Below are positions 44,120 through 52,478 of a stretch of 64,000 nt of DNA, piece by piece. Each line of letters begins with the position of its first letter. The first letter of the stretch is position 1. Made by a program: the position numbers and the translations under genes. The stretch lies in contig DATBGE010000082.1 in the NCBI GenBank assembly GCA_036558125.1, positions 62,001 to 126,000 on the forward strand, read 5' to 3'. This DNA is from DATBGE01 sp036558125 (GTDB taxonomy: Bacteria; Gemmatimonadota; Gemmatimonadetes; Gemmatimonadales; GWC2-71-9). The notes under the pieces were generated by a model. That model was not told the origin of the DNA. It saw nothing but the letters and a program-made list of their open reading frames with translations, and did not search any database.

Positions 44120-44153
44120 CGCCCGGCCTCTCAGGTCGGGCGTTCAACTTTTT
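44120..44153 (+). terminator. terminator-like hairpin between the Rrf2 gene and cysM
   Basis: CGCCCGGCCT (44120-44129) and AGGTCGGGCG (44133-44142) form a 10-bp stem with one G-U pair and a 3-base loop. A T run (44149-44153) follows after a 6-base gap. It ends about 10 bp before the cysM start, so it may act as an attenuator as well as a terminator. The gap between stem and T run weakens the call. Confidence 0.6.
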
Positions 44154-44163
44154 GGGGGTGCAG

Positions 44164-45078
44164 GTGGCCATCGCTTCGATTCAGGTCGAACCGGCCCTGT
44201 GGTCGGCGGTTGGTAACACGCCGCTGCTGCCGCTTTCACCTGAGGGGGCCAGTGAGCTCTGGCTCAAGGCCGAGTGGCTGAATCCGGGTGGCAGCGTGAA
44301 GGACCGCACCGCACGAGGGATTCTGCGGGACGGATTCCGTCGCGGCGAGCTGCCCGGCAAGCGGCTGCTCGATTCTTCCAGCGGCAACACTGCGATCGCC
44401 TACGCGATGCTGGGTGCGGCAGCCGGCGTTGGCGTCACCGTGTGCGTGCCGGGCAACGCGAGTCCCGGGCGGCTGACACTGCTCGAGATTTACGGCGCTC
44501 AAGTCATTCTCACCGACCGGATGGCTGGATCCGACGGCGCTGCCGATACCGCACGCTCGCTCGCAGCGAGCGAACCGGATTATTTCTGGTACGCCGATCA
44601 ATACGGCAATCCCGCCAATCCGGCGGCCCACTACGAGACGACGGGACCCGAAATCTGGGACGCCACCGAAGGCCGCATCACCCATTTCGTGGCGGCGCTG
44701 GGCACGACGGGCACCATCATGGGGACCGGCAGTTATCTCAAGAGCCGGAACCCCGCCATCAAGGTGGTCGGCGTGGGCCCCGATTCGCCGCTTCACGGCT
44801 TGGAAGGGTTGAAGCACCTTCCCACGACGAGTCATGTGCCGCCGATCTACGATCCCGCTTTACCGGACGAGCTGGTCGAAGTGGCGACCGAAGACGCCGA
44901 CCTGACCGCGCGGGATCTGGCTCGATCTCAGGGGCTCCTGGTGGGTTGGTCGGCTGGAGCCGCGGTGTGGGCTGCGCGCCTTATCGCGCGACGGGAGCCG
45001 GGGGCGGTCGTCGTCGTGATCGGGTGCGATACCGGAAGCCGGTACCTGAGCGAGCCCCACCGCTGGAGCGTCGGATGA
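44164..45078 (+). CDS. cysM: cysteine synthase, CysM type
   Basis: The 304-residue PLP enzyme has the lysine motif GGSVKDRTARG and phosphate-binding GTTGTIMGTG, with SSGNTAIAYAM at the substrate loop. Such enzymes make cysteine from O-acetyl- or O-phosphoserine. GTG starts exist at 44158 and 44164; the second has GGGGGTG at about 5 bp spacing, while a TTG at 44152 lies in the hairpin tail. It overlaps the JAMM peptidase gene by ATGA. In Mycobacterium the CysM homologue uses the thiocarboxylate of the carrier CysO as sulfur donor, and the two genes that follow fit that scheme. Confidence 0.9.
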   Translation: MAIASIQVEPALWSAVGNTPLLPLSPEGASELWLKAEWLNPGGSVKDRTARGILRDGFRRGELPGKRLLDSSSGNTAIAYAMLGAAAGVGVTVCVPGNASPGRLTLLEIYGAQVILTDRMAGSDGAADTARSLAASEPDYFWYADQYGNPANPAAHYETTGPEIWDATEGRITHFVAALGTTGTIMGTGSYLKSRNPAIKVVGVGPDSPLHGLEGLKHLPTTSHVPPIYDPALPDELVEVATEDADLTARDLARSQGLLVGWSAGAAVWAARLIARREPGAVVVVIGCDTGSRYLSEPHRWSVG

Positions 45079-45500
45079 CGCTGCGCATCCCGGCTCAATT
45101 GCTCGACGAGGTAAGGCGGGAAGGCGAGCGCGCCTACCCCGGCGAATGTTGCGGTGCCCTCGCCGGACCGGTGAACGGGGAAAAGCACGCCCTGCGCCTC
45201 TATCCCCTGGCCAACCGGCGGACCGACGACCCTCACCGGTACCTGATTGAGGCCGAACAGCTGCGCGGTGTCGAGCGCGAGATACGGGCGAACAATTGGG
45301 AAATCTTGGGCTTCTATCACTCGCACCCGGATCACCCTGCCATCCCGTCCGAGTTCGATACCTCGCACGCCTGGCCGTGGTACAGTTATTTGATCGTAGC
45401 AGTGGCGGAGGGCCGGGCCGACAGCGCCGCGTCCTGGGTGCTGGATCCCGATCAGCCGTGCATGCTGCGGGAAACGCTGGACGTCGAGAGTGAGGTCTGA
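45075..45500 (+). CDS. mec: JAMM/Mov34 metallopeptidase, Mec-type
   Basis: The 141-residue zinc peptidase has the JAMM motif HSHPDHPAIPSEFD (H-x-H-x10-D), with the upstream Glu in YPGECCGAL. In Mycobacterium, Mec cleaves the cysteine from the CysO-cysteine adduct formed by CysM. Here it lies between cysM (ATGA overlap) and the carrier fusion, so the same reaction is likely. It might also cut the internal Gly-Gly of the carrier/E1 fusion, which would be needed to free a C-terminal thiocarboxylate. That second role is only inference. Confidence 0.88.
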   Translation: MTLRIPAQLLDEVRREGERAYPGECCGALAGPVNGEKHALRLYPLANRRTDDPHRYLIEAEQLRGVEREIRANNWEILGFYHSHPDHPAIPSEFDTSHAWPWYSYLIVAVAEGRADSAASWVLDPDQPCMLRETLDVESEV

Positions 45501-45501
45501 G

Positions 45502-46950
45502 ATGCCGGTAATCGTTCATATCCCCACACCGCTCCGCGGGTTCACGGCCGGTCACGATCGCCTCGAGCTGGACGGCGCCACCGTCGGGGAGATTCTCCAG
45601 GCGCTGGTCGGCGAGCACCAGGGGCTGCGCCGTCACCTGCTGCAGGATGACGGGCGACCTCGGAATTTCGTCAACATCTACCTCAACGAGACCGACATCC
45701 GGTACCTGGGGCAGAGCGAGACTCCGGTGCGTCCGGGTGATGCGATCACCATCGTGCCCAGCATCGCCGGCGGCAGTCCAGCGGCGACGCCAACTGCGGA
45801 GCCGCTAACGTCACTACCACCGCTCTCCCACCAGGAGATCCTGCGCTACTCGCGCCATCTCCTGTTGCCGGAGGTTGGGCTTGAAGGGCAGCGCAAGCTC
45901 AAGGCGGCGCGGGTACTGTGCGTGGGCGCCGGGGGACTGGGATCACCGCTGGCCCTCTACCTCGCGGCGGCAGGAGTCGGCACCCTCGGCATCGTAGACT
46001 TCGATGCGGTGGATCTCACCAACCTGCAGCGCCAGATCGTGCACGGTACCGCCGGGGTCGGCACGCCGAAGTTGGCCTCCGCAGCTGCGCGACTCACCGA
46101 TCTGAATCCCAACGTGAAGATCGAGGGCTTCGAGACTCGCCTTACCTCGGCCAATGCCCTCGAGATCCTCGCCGGTTTCGATGTGATCGTTGACGGGACG
46201 GACAATTTCCCGACCCGCTATCTGGTTAACGACGCCTGCGTGCTGCTCGGCAAGCCTAACGTCTATGGCAGCATCTTCCGGTTCGAGGGTCAGGCCTCGG
46301 TCTTCGACTCACGACGGGGGCCCTGCTACCGCTGCCTGTATTCCGAGCCGCCTCCTCCGGGACTTGTCCCCAGCTGCGCCGAGGGAGGAGTACTCGGGGT
46401 GCTTCCCGGCATCATCGGAACCATCCAGGCACTCGAGACCATCAAGCTCATCCTCGGTGCCGGTGAGCCACTGGTCGGCCGGCTGCTGCTCTTCGACGCG
46501 CTGCGGCTCCGTTTCCGGGAGCTGTCGCTGCGCAAAGATCCCGCGTGCCCGATTTGCGGAACCAATCCTACGATTCGGGAACTGATCGATTACGAAGCCT
46601 TCTGCGGAATCGGAGCCGAGCCCGCCTATGACGGACCGGAGATCACCGTTCAGGAGCTCGAGCGGGAGCTGGCGATCGGCAAGCCGATCACGGTGGTGGA
46701 TGTGAGAGAGCCGCACGAGTGGGAGATTGTTCACCTGGAAGGCGCGCGACTCATTCCGCTGAGCCAGTTGCCCACCCGATTGAACGAGATCGATGGGCAT
46801 GACGAAATCGTGCTCCATTGCCATCACGGGGCGCGCTCGATGAAGGCCTTAGAGATTCTGCGGGGTGCGGGCTTCAGCAAGGTCCGCAGCCTCAAGGGCG
46901 GGATCGACGAGTGGGCGGTGGTGGTGGATCCGGGGATGGCGAGGTATTGA
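45502..46950 (+). CDS. sulfur carrier (CysO/MoaD-like) fused to E1 adenylyltransferase and rhodanese
   Basis: The 482-residue protein has three parts. Residues 1-91 are a ubiquitin-like sulfur carrier ending in SIAGG (Gly90-Gly91). Residues about 108-360 are a MoeB/ThiF-type E1 with ATP loop GAGGLGSPLALYLAA, catalytic Cys292 (PSCAEGG) and zinc cysteines 275, 278, 349 and 352. Residues about 378-480 are a rhodanese domain with active Cys440 (HCHHGARS). The rhodanese supplies sulfur, the E1 adenylates the carrier, and CysM would use the thiocarboxylate. Because Gly-Gly is internal, cleavage or an unusual chemistry is required. An Ala/Pro/Thr linker (92-107) follows the Gly-Gly. Confidence 0.92.
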   Translation: MPVIVHIPTPLRGFTAGHDRLELDGATVGEILQALVGEHQGLRRHLLQDDGRPRNFVNIYLNETDIRYLGQSETPVRPGDAITIVPSIAGGSPAATPTAEPLTSLPPLSHQEILRYSRHLLLPEVGLEGQRKLKAARVLCVGAGGLGSPLALYLAAAGVGTLGIVDFDAVDLTNLQRQIVHGTAGVGTPKLASAAARLTDLNPNVKIEGFETRLTSANALEILAGFDVIVDGTDNFPTRYLVNDACVLLGKPNVYGSIFRFEGQASVFDSRRGPCYRCLYSEPPPPGLVPSCAEGGVLGVLPGIIGTIQALETIKLILGAGEPLVGRLLLFDALRLRFRELSLRKDPACPICGTNPTIRELIDYEAFCGIGAEPAYDGPEITVQELERELAIGKPITVVDVREPHEWEIVHLEGARLIPLSQLPTRLNEIDGHDEIVLHCHHGARSMKALEILRGAGFSKVRSLKGGIDEWAVVVDPGMARY

Positions 46951-46952
46951 GG

Positions 46953-46978
46953 AGCTGTCAGCCTACTCGCTGACGGCT
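46953..46978. repeat. small inverted repeat (AGCTGTCAGC / GCTGACGGCT)
   Basis: The two 10-bp arms pair with a single G-T mismatch across a 6-base loop, just after the fusion-gene stop. The unit GCTGAC is the same as in the 7-bp array at 6737-6771. It probably terminates the cysteine operon before the tRNA gene. Confidence 0.6.
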
Positions 46979-47031
46979 GCCTCCCGGCCCGTTGACGCTG
47001 CCGCCGCTGGCTAGATAGCTTGTCCCCCCAC

Positions 47032-47115
47032 GCCGAAGTGGTGGAACTGGTAGACGCGCTGCGTTCAGGGCGCAGTGGGCGCAAGCCCGTGGGGGTTCGA
47101 GTCCCCCCTTCGGCA
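47032..47115 (+). tRNA. tRNA-Leu (anticodon CAG)
   Basis: Acceptor arms GCCGAAG (47032-47038) and CTTCGGC (47108-47114) pair fully. The anticodon stem CTGCG/CGCAG encloses loop TTCAGGG (anticodon CAG). A long variable arm (TGGGCGCAAGCCCGT) marks a type II tRNA, as required for leucine. The T arm is GGGGGTTCGAGTCCCCC. CCA is not encoded. A 7-bp repeat hairpin follows within 10 bp and may terminate it. Confidence 0.97.
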
Positions 47116-47124
47116 CTCAAATGC

Positions 47125-47215
47125 GGGAGACGGGAGACAGGAGACGGTAGACGGGAAGCACCATTCCGTCCGACCTCCCGTCTCCCGTCTCCTTTTCCCG
47201 TCTCCCGTCTCCCGT
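47125..47215. repeat. two facing 7-bp arrays (GGGAGAC / CTCCCGT)
   Basis: GGGAGAC, GGGAGAC, AGGAGAC, GGTAGAC and GGGAAGC (47125-47159) face CTCCCGT, CTCCCGT, CTCCTTT, then after a one-base slip CTCCCGT twice (to 47215). The unit is that of 5657-5712. It lies between tRNA-Leu and smpB. The rest of that 171-bp spacer shows no other element. Confidence 0.88.
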
Positions 47216-47286
47216 CTTCTGCGCCTGTTCGCTTTCCCGCCACTACCACCGTCCCAACCCCCGGTCTATCTTGCAGTTACGCCACA

Positions 47287-47775
47287 ATGGCCGCCCGTAA
47301 ATCGCCCGACGCCGAGGAGGGCAGGGAATCGATCGCCCGCAACCCCAAGGCGACGCATGACTACCACATCCTCGAGACGTGGGAGGCGGGCATCGTTCTC
47401 TCGGGTACCGAGGTGAAGGCCTTACGAGGGCGAAAAGCGTCTATCAAGGAGGGCTTCGCGAGAGTGGATAGGGGGGAAGTGTTCCTCGAAGGTGTGAACA
47501 TCACGCCGTATGAACAGGGCAATCGCTACAATCACGAGCCGGTCCGCGCCCGCAAGCTCCTGCTTCACAAGCGGGAGATTCAGCGCATGATCGGCGCGGT
47601 GGAACAGCAGGGCCTCACCCTGGTCCCTCTGGAGTTGTACTTCAAGCGCGGGCGGGCAAAGGTCGCGCTGGCGCTCGCGCGCGGGAAGAAGCGTTACGAC
47701 AAGCGAGAGGATGCCAAGCGGCGTATCGCCGAGCGCGAGGTGGCCCGGGCAGTCCGAGCGAGAGGCAGGACCTGA
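47287..47775 (+). CDS. smpB: SsrA-binding protein SmpB
   Basis: The 162-residue RNA-binding protein carries tmRNA to stalled ribosomes. It has IARNPKATHDYHILETWEAG, GTEVKALRGRKASIKEGF and the basic C-terminal tail GKKRYDKREDAKRRIAER. The ATG at 47287 gives a short N-terminal extension before IARNPKA. The stop overlaps the amidase start (TGATG). The tmRNA gene itself is not in the window. Confidence 0.97.
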   Translation: MAARKSPDAEEGRESIARNPKATHDYHILETWEAGIVLSGTEVKALRGRKASIKEGFARVDRGEVFLEGVNITPYEQGNRYNHEPVRARKLLLHKREIQRMIGAVEQQGLTLVPLELYFKRGRAKVALALARGKKRYDKREDAKRRIAEREVARAVRARGRT

Positions 47776-49013
47776 TGACCCGGATCGCTTTCGCTTGCTT
47801 GAGGCTGATCGCCAGTACCGCCCTGCTCGCCACGGCCCTCCATGGCAGCCTGTTCGCGTCCGTCACGCCGCCCGCCGCTCCGGAAACGCTCGTCATTGCG
47901 ACTCCGCGCGGCGAGTCCCGCCTCGTGGTACGCCCCGACTCGTCGGCGGGCCCGTCGATTTCAGCGGCTCAGCTGCTCACCGCGCTGCGAGGGTCGGCCC
48001 GGCCGGCCGGTAGTTGGGTGGAGATGACCATCGGCGGCCAGCCGTTCCGCTTTCTGCTCGGCGCGCCGGTCTACCTGCTGAATGACCGGTTGGAGCCGCT
48101 CGCCGGCCTGGTCTACGAGGTGAACGACTCGCTCTTTCTCCCATTTCAGTTCGTGGCTGAAATTCTTCCCCGGGTCTTCACTGGGTTCTATCGCTACGAC
48201 CCAATCGCTGGGCGCCTCCTCGAAGCCACCGCGCGACCCAAGCCGGCCGAGGCCCGGCTGCCCAATGGCTTGCTGCCCGGGCACGTCGTAACGGTCGATG
48301 CGGGACACGGGGGCGTGGATCCCGGCAATCCGGGAATTTTCTTCCCGCGCGGCGTAACCGAGAAAACCATCACGCTTCAGATGAGCTTCCTGCTCCGCGA
48401 CGAGTTGAAGCGCCGGGGCATCGGTGTCGTGATGACCCGGACCGCCGACACTCTGATTGACCTGGCCGATCGGGGTGCCTACTGCACCGAGAACTGCGAT
48501 CTGTTCGTCAGCCTTCACGTGAACTCCCTCGCCCGGCGCCGCGGGTATACGTCGACCAACGGGTTCGAGACCTACTTCCTCGCCGAGGCAAAGACCGAGG
48601 AGGCCGAACGGGTCGAGGCGATGGAAAACGAAGCGCTCCGATTCGAGGCGCCGGGCAATGCTTCTCAATCGGGCACCGATCTCGGGTTCATCCTGCGAGA
48701 CCTGCAGCTGAACGAGTATCTGCGGGAGTCGGCTCGGATCGCCGAGCTGGTGCAGGACGAGCTCGACCCGGTTCACACCGGAGATAACCACGGGGTCAAG
48801 CAGGCCAACTTCGCGGTGCTTCGGACCGCGCGCCGGCCCGCGATTTTGATCGAGCTGGGCTACAGCACCAACGAGAGCGACGCGCGTCTTCTCACCAACA
48901 AGAATTCGCAGAAGGCTCTCGCCACCGCGATCGCCGACGCGGTGGTCAGCTACCTGCTCGAATATGAACGCAAGACCGGGTCCGCGGCCGACTCGGGAGG
49001 TCCAGGGCAGTGA
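47775..49013 (+). CDS. N-acetylmuramoyl-L-alanine amidase (Amidase_3)
   Basis: The 412-residue secreted enzyme has a signal peptide (about 1-28), an N-terminal region of about 140 residues that looks like an AMIN or copper-amine-oxidase-like wall-binding domain (LPFQFVAEILPRVFTGF), and a zinc amidase domain with VDAGHGGVDPG, a Glu in GVTEKTIT, SLHVNS and the catalytic Glu in ILIELGYSTN. It cuts the bond between MurNAc and the stem peptide, for example at cell separation. It is coupled to smpB upstream and to a lipoprotein gene downstream. Confidence 0.92.
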   Translation: MTRIAFACLRLIASTALLATALHGSLFASVTPPAAPETLVIATPRGESRLVVRPDSSAGPSISAAQLLTALRGSARPAGSWVEMTIGGQPFRFLLGAPVYLLNDRLEPLAGLVYEVNDSLFLPFQFVAEILPRVFTGFYRYDPIAGRLLEATARPKPAEARLPNGLLPGHVVTVDAGHGGVDPGNPGIFFPRGVTEKTITLQMSFLLRDELKRRGIGVVMTRTADTLIDLADRGAYCTENCDLFVSLHVNSLARRRGYTSTNGFETYFLAEAKTEEAERVEAMENEALRFEAPGNASQSGTDLGFILRDLQLNEYLRESARIAELVQDELDPVHTGDNHGVKQANFAVLRTARRPAILIELGYSTNESDARLLTNKNSQKALATAIADAVVSYLLEYERKTGSAADSGGPGQ

Positions 49014-50392
49014 AGCGACTTCCTCTTGCCTTGATCTTGCTTGCGCTCGGCTGCGCGTACTACAACGGCGTGTACAACGCCAAGCGCCTCGCGAGCGATG
49101 CGCGGCGGGCCGAAAAGGACGGTCGCACACTGGAAGCGAACGGACTCTGGGGACGGGTGGAGCTGCAGGCCGAGTCCACCTTGGCTCGCCATCCGACCAG
49201 TAAGTGGGCCGATGAAACGCGACTCTTGCAGGGAACCGCGTTAGTCCGTCTCAAGGAGTGTGAGCGGGCCGTCCCGATCCTCGACCGGGTCCTCGCCTCT
49301 ACCAGTGATCCGAAGATGCGGGACGAGGCGGCGCTGCTGAACGGGAATTGCCGCGAGAGCCTTGGAGATGCCGAAGGCGCTTCCCGGGTTTACGCCCAGA
49401 TGATGGACAGCCCCGATCCCGAGCGCCGGAATCTCGCGCGTTATCAGCATGGCCGCGCGCTCCGTGTGGGCGGCGACTACGAGGAGGCGTTGAACGTCCT
49501 GGCCACGAGCGATCATCCGCGGGCCGCGGGAGAGCGCGCGGCGGCGCTTGCCGGCGCTGGACGGATTCCCGATGCCATCACCGTGAGCGATTCGCTGATC
49601 GCGTCCCATGACACGCTCGCACCCTGGGATTCGATCCTCGCCGCGATGGGCCGCAAGGATCTCGAGGCGGCTTCCACCCTGACCGACCGGGTTGTCGAGC
49701 TGTTTGTGGCGGCCGAATCGCGCGCCGGATTTCTGCGGCAGGACGGATTGCGCTGGGCCCCAGCCGATGAGGAGCGGGCGGCGTCGAGATTCACCCAAGC
49801 CATCCAGTTGTCCGGTCGCGGGCAGGCCGGCCTCAATTCCCGCCTCGAACTGGCGCGCATGCGGCTGCGCAGTCCGGGCGGCGCCCGCGTCCTCGATCAA
49901 CAGGCAGAAGCCCTCGAACAACTGGTGGAATTCGGTGGACCCGCCGCGGCCGAGGCCGCACGGCTCGCCTTCGTAACCCGCACCGTCGCGGCGGCGCGAG
50001 ACTCGGTGACCCCCGGTGCTCCTCAGGGCGACTTGCGGCTGTTCCTCGCGGGGGAGCTCGCCCGCGACTCCCTGGGAGCGATGCCGCTCGCGATCGAACT
50101 GTTCGAACGGGTTCCCCACGATTGGCCCGAATCGTCCTTCGCGCCCAAGGCACTCTTCGCGCTGGCCGGACTCCAGCCCGACCGCGCCGATTCCCTCATT
50201 CAAGTGGTCACCGAGCACTACGCCGAGAGCCCGTATCTGGCCGTTCTTCGGGGCGAAGACTCGCCCGGCTACCGCAAGCTGGAAGACTCGCTCCGGGTCT
50301 TCGCCCAGGCCGCGGCGATTCAGACCAGGCGCCGGCCCGCTGTCCAGCAGGCGCGCCCCACAACCGGCACTCGGCAACCGGTGGAACAGTAG
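49010..50392 (+). CDS. TPR-like lipoprotein of unknown function
   Basis: The 460-residue protein has a lipoprotein signal with lipobox ALGC (Cys15), then helical repeats resembling tetratricopeptides (AEKDGRTLEANGLWGRVE, ADETRLLQGTALVRL), and a Gln/Thr/Arg-rich end. It should lie in the periplasm attached to a membrane. The GTG start overlaps the amidase stop (GTGA), so the two are coupled, and it may organise cell-wall hydrolysis or an outer-membrane assembly role like BamD. The function is inferred from context only. Confidence 0.8.
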   Translation: MKRLPLALILLALGCAYYNGVYNAKRLASDARRAEKDGRTLEANGLWGRVELQAESTLARHPTSKWADETRLLQGTALVRLKECERAVPILDRVLASTSDPKMRDEAALLNGNCRESLGDAEGASRVYAQMMDSPDPERRNLARYQHGRALRVGGDYEEALNVLATSDHPRAAGERAAALAGAGRIPDAITVSDSLIASHDTLAPWDSILAAMGRKDLEAASTLTDRVVELFVAAESRAGFLRQDGLRWAPADEERAASRFTQAIQLSGRGQAGLNSRLELARMRLRSPGGARVLDQQAEALEQLVEFGGPAAAEAARLAFVTRTVAAARDSVTPGAPQGDLRLFLAGELARDSLGAMPLAIELFERVPHDWPESSFAPKALFALAGLQPDRADSLIQVVTEHYAESPYLAVLRGEDSPGYRKLEDSLRVFAQAAAIQTRRRPAVQQARPTTGTRQPVEQ

Positions 50393-51267
50393 TGGCCGCT
50401 GCCCCGCTCTCCCGCGAGGTACTCGGCGCACACTTTCAGAATCCCGTTCTCCTGGCCGCCGGAACGGCCGGATTCGGCCGTGAACTCGCCGGCGTGATGG
50501 ATCTCGATCGGTTGGGCGGCATCGTGACCAAGGCCGTGTCCCGAGAGCCCCGCGCAGGGAATCGTGCGCCTCGGGTGGCCGAGTTCCCGGGAGGGATGCT
50601 CAACTCAGTCGGCTTGGCCAATCCCGGACTGGCGCGAGTGCTGGAGGAGGCTCTTCCCTGGCTGCAACAGAACCTTCGGAAGGCGAGAATCCTGGTGAAT
50701 GTGGTGGGGTTCACCGCGGAAGATTTCGCCGTAGTCGTGGAAGGCCTTGATGGAGTCACCGGCATCGCGGCCCTCGAAATCAATCTTTCCTGCCCCAATA
50801 CCAGCGCCGGTGGCCTGGAATTCGGCGCCGATCCCGCGAGCGTCACCCGGGTCATTTCGCTCTGTCGCGCGAAAACCCGCCTCCCCCTCTTCGCCAAACT
50901 CTCGCCGGCGCTCCCGGATATCGGAGGAATGGCGGTCGTCGCGCGGGATGCTGGAGCGGACGGGATCACGGTCGTCAACACGATGCCCGGAGAGCTGGCC
51001 GACGCTCGAGGTCTCCCGCGGCTGGGCAATGGCTTTGGCGGGGTAAGCGGACCGGCACTCTTGCCGGTTGGCGTTCTCGCGACTCGCAAGGTCGTCGAGC
51101 GGACCGGCGGCATTCCCGTGATCGGCGTCGGCGGCATCCGCACGGCGGACGACGCCCGGCAGTACCTCAAAGCTGGTGCCTCGCTCGTCGCGATCGGTAC
51201 CGCGGCGCTCGCCAATCCGCGCCTGCCGGAACGGGTTGTCGCGGACCTGGAGCGAGACGGTGGCTGA
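50392..51267 (+). CDS. pyrD: dihydroorotate dehydrogenase, class 1
   Basis: The 291-residue FMN barrel oxidises dihydroorotate to orotate in pyrimidine synthesis. Catalytic Cys lies in NLSCPNTSAGG, and the FMN phosphate site is GVGGIRTADDARQYLKAGA. The length and the Cys (rather than Ser) base mark class 1, probably 1B, which needs PyrK; no pyrK is adjacent. The GTG start shares a base with the preceding stop (TAGTG). It overlaps pyrF by 8 bp. Confidence 0.94.
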   Translation: MAAAPLSREVLGAHFQNPVLLAAGTAGFGRELAGVMDLDRLGGIVTKAVSREPRAGNRAPRVAEFPGGMLNSVGLANPGLARVLEEALPWLQQNLRKARILVNVVGFTAEDFAVVVEGLDGVTGIAALEINLSCPNTSAGGLEFGADPASVTRVISLCRAKTRLPLFAKLSPALPDIGGMAVVARDAGADGITVVNTMPGELADARGLPRLGNGFGGVSGPALLPVGVLATRKVVERTGGIPVIGVGGIRTADDARQYLKAGASLVAIGTAALANPRLPERVVADLERDGG

Positions 51268-51937
51268 AATCATCGTCGCGCTCGACGCGCCGCCCGAACA
51301 GTCTCGCCGGCTGCTCGACCGCCTGCCCGATGTGCGGTGGGTCAAGGTGGGACCGATTCTCTACACACGGGAAGGACCCGCGCTGATTCGAGATCTCGTA
51401 GGCCGCGGGATTCGCGTGTTCCTCGACCTCAAGTGGCACGATATTCCGAACACCGTGGCGGGCGCGGTGGAAGCGGCTGCCGAGTACGGGGTCGCGATGG
51501 CGACGGTTCACACGATCGGTGGGAGCGGGATGATGCGGGCGGCAGCGAGTGCCGCAGGCGGCAATCTGGCCGTGGTGGGAGTCACAGTGCTCACGTCGTT
51601 TGATCAGGAAAGTCTCGCCGTCACCACGGGACGACCGGACGTGGTCATTCTCCAGGAAGTCACCCGGCTCGCCCGGATGGCGATGGACGCCGGACTTCAG
51701 GGAATCGTCTGTTCTCCGCTCGAGATCGAAAGCGCCCGCGAAGCATTGGGGACGGGATCGTTTGTCGTCGTTCCCGGGATACGCCGGCCTTCAGACCCCG
51801 CAGGGGATCAATCGCGTACCGCTGCTCCGGCGGAGGCGGTACGCCGCGGCGCCACTCATCTGGTCGTCGGCCGGCCTATCATCAATGCAGCGGATCCTGC
51901 GGCGGCGTTTCGCGAAATGATGGAGGCAGCGCGATGA
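51260..51937 (+). CDS. pyrF: orotidine 5'-phosphate decarboxylase
   Basis: The 225-residue TIM-barrel enzyme makes UMP from OMP. It has the catalytic Lys/Asp segment FLDLKWHDIPNTV, VHTIGGSGM, and the phosphate loop VVGRPIINAADP. The GTG at 51260, inside the pyrD end, gives VAEIIVALDAP, as in the family. It is the last step of the pathway after pyrD; carB, an early step, is encoded at 57.7 kb on the same strand. Confidence 0.96.
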   Translation: MAEIIVALDAPPEQSRRLLDRLPDVRWVKVGPILYTREGPALIRDLVGRGIRVFLDLKWHDIPNTVAGAVEAAAEYGVAMATVHTIGGSGMMRAAASAAGGNLAVVGVTVLTSFDQESLAVTTGRPDVVILQEVTRLARMAMDAGLQGIVCSPLEIESAREALGTGSFVVVPGIRRPSDPAGDQSRTAAPAEAVRRGATHLVVGRPIINAADPAAAFREMMEAAR

Positions 51938-52353
51938 CACGTGGGCTTGGGATGGCCCTGCTGCTTACCCTGGTGGCTCTGCCGGTCGCGGGTCAATCCG
52001 CGTCCCTGCAGAAGACTGCCGATCAGGCTCGGGATGCCTGGTTTGGCCACGAAGTCTCCCGGTTGGTCCGGGGCAGCGACAGCATCCTGGTCCAGCTGCC
52101 CGGCGCCTCCCCCTCCGTGCCGGTCTCTCGCGATCAGGCGGCGGCGCTCCTTCGCAACTTCTTCCGGACCAGCGAAGAGGTTCAGACCGACCTGGGCCGA
52201 GTCCGCAAGTCGGGCAATGACAGGGCCTTGGTCGAGATACTTCGGCAATATCGAGTGTCAGGGACGATGGAAGTCCGCCGCCACTCGGCACTGCTGGGCT
52301 ATGCCCTCGTGCAGGACTCCTGGAGGCTGGTCGAGGTCCGGATTTCTCCCTGA
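51934..52353 (+). CDS. small secreted protein of unknown function
   Basis: The 139-residue protein has a signal peptide ending LPVAGQ and a soluble domain with RDQAAALLRNFF and VSGTMEVRRHSALLGYAL, consistent with a DUF4783/NTF2-like fold, although this is only a resemblance. The ATG overlaps the pyrF stop (ATGA). Its end is 54 bp before the promoter of the ribosomal operon. Confidence 0.7.
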   Translation: MTRGLGMALLLTLVALPVAGQSASLQKTADQARDAWFGHEVSRLVRGSDSILVQLPGASPSVPVSRDQAAALLRNFFRTSEEVQTDLGRVRKSGNDRALVEILRQYRVSGTMEVRRHSALLGYALVQDSWRLVEVRISP

Positions 52354-52406
52354 CCATCTGGAAGGGCCGGAACTCGGGTTATCCCCTTGGGGGCTATGCG
52401 GTTCCC

Positions 52407-52435
52407 TTGCGGGGACTTCCAGCGTCTGGTATATT
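52407..52435 (+). promoter_or_regulatory. sigma-70-type promoter for the ribosomal alpha operon
   Basis: TTGCGG (52407-52412) and TATATT (52430-52435) are separated by exactly 17 bp and lie about 45 bp before the rpmJ start. This is the only good promoter match in the 125-bp spacer and fits the start of a strongly expressed operon. Confidence 0.6.
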
Positions 52436-52478
52436 CGTGAGCTACTCCTGAATACGGCTTTTCTCCGGAGCGTTTCGC

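Noticed and set aside
45502..46950. Annotation of the fusion as a thiamine (ThiS-ThiF) or molybdopterin (MoaD-MoeB) enzyme
   Set aside because: No thiamine or molybdenum-cofactor genes are nearby, while CysM and a Mec-type JAMM peptidase are directly coupled, so the cysteine route is more likely. Dual use cannot be excluded.
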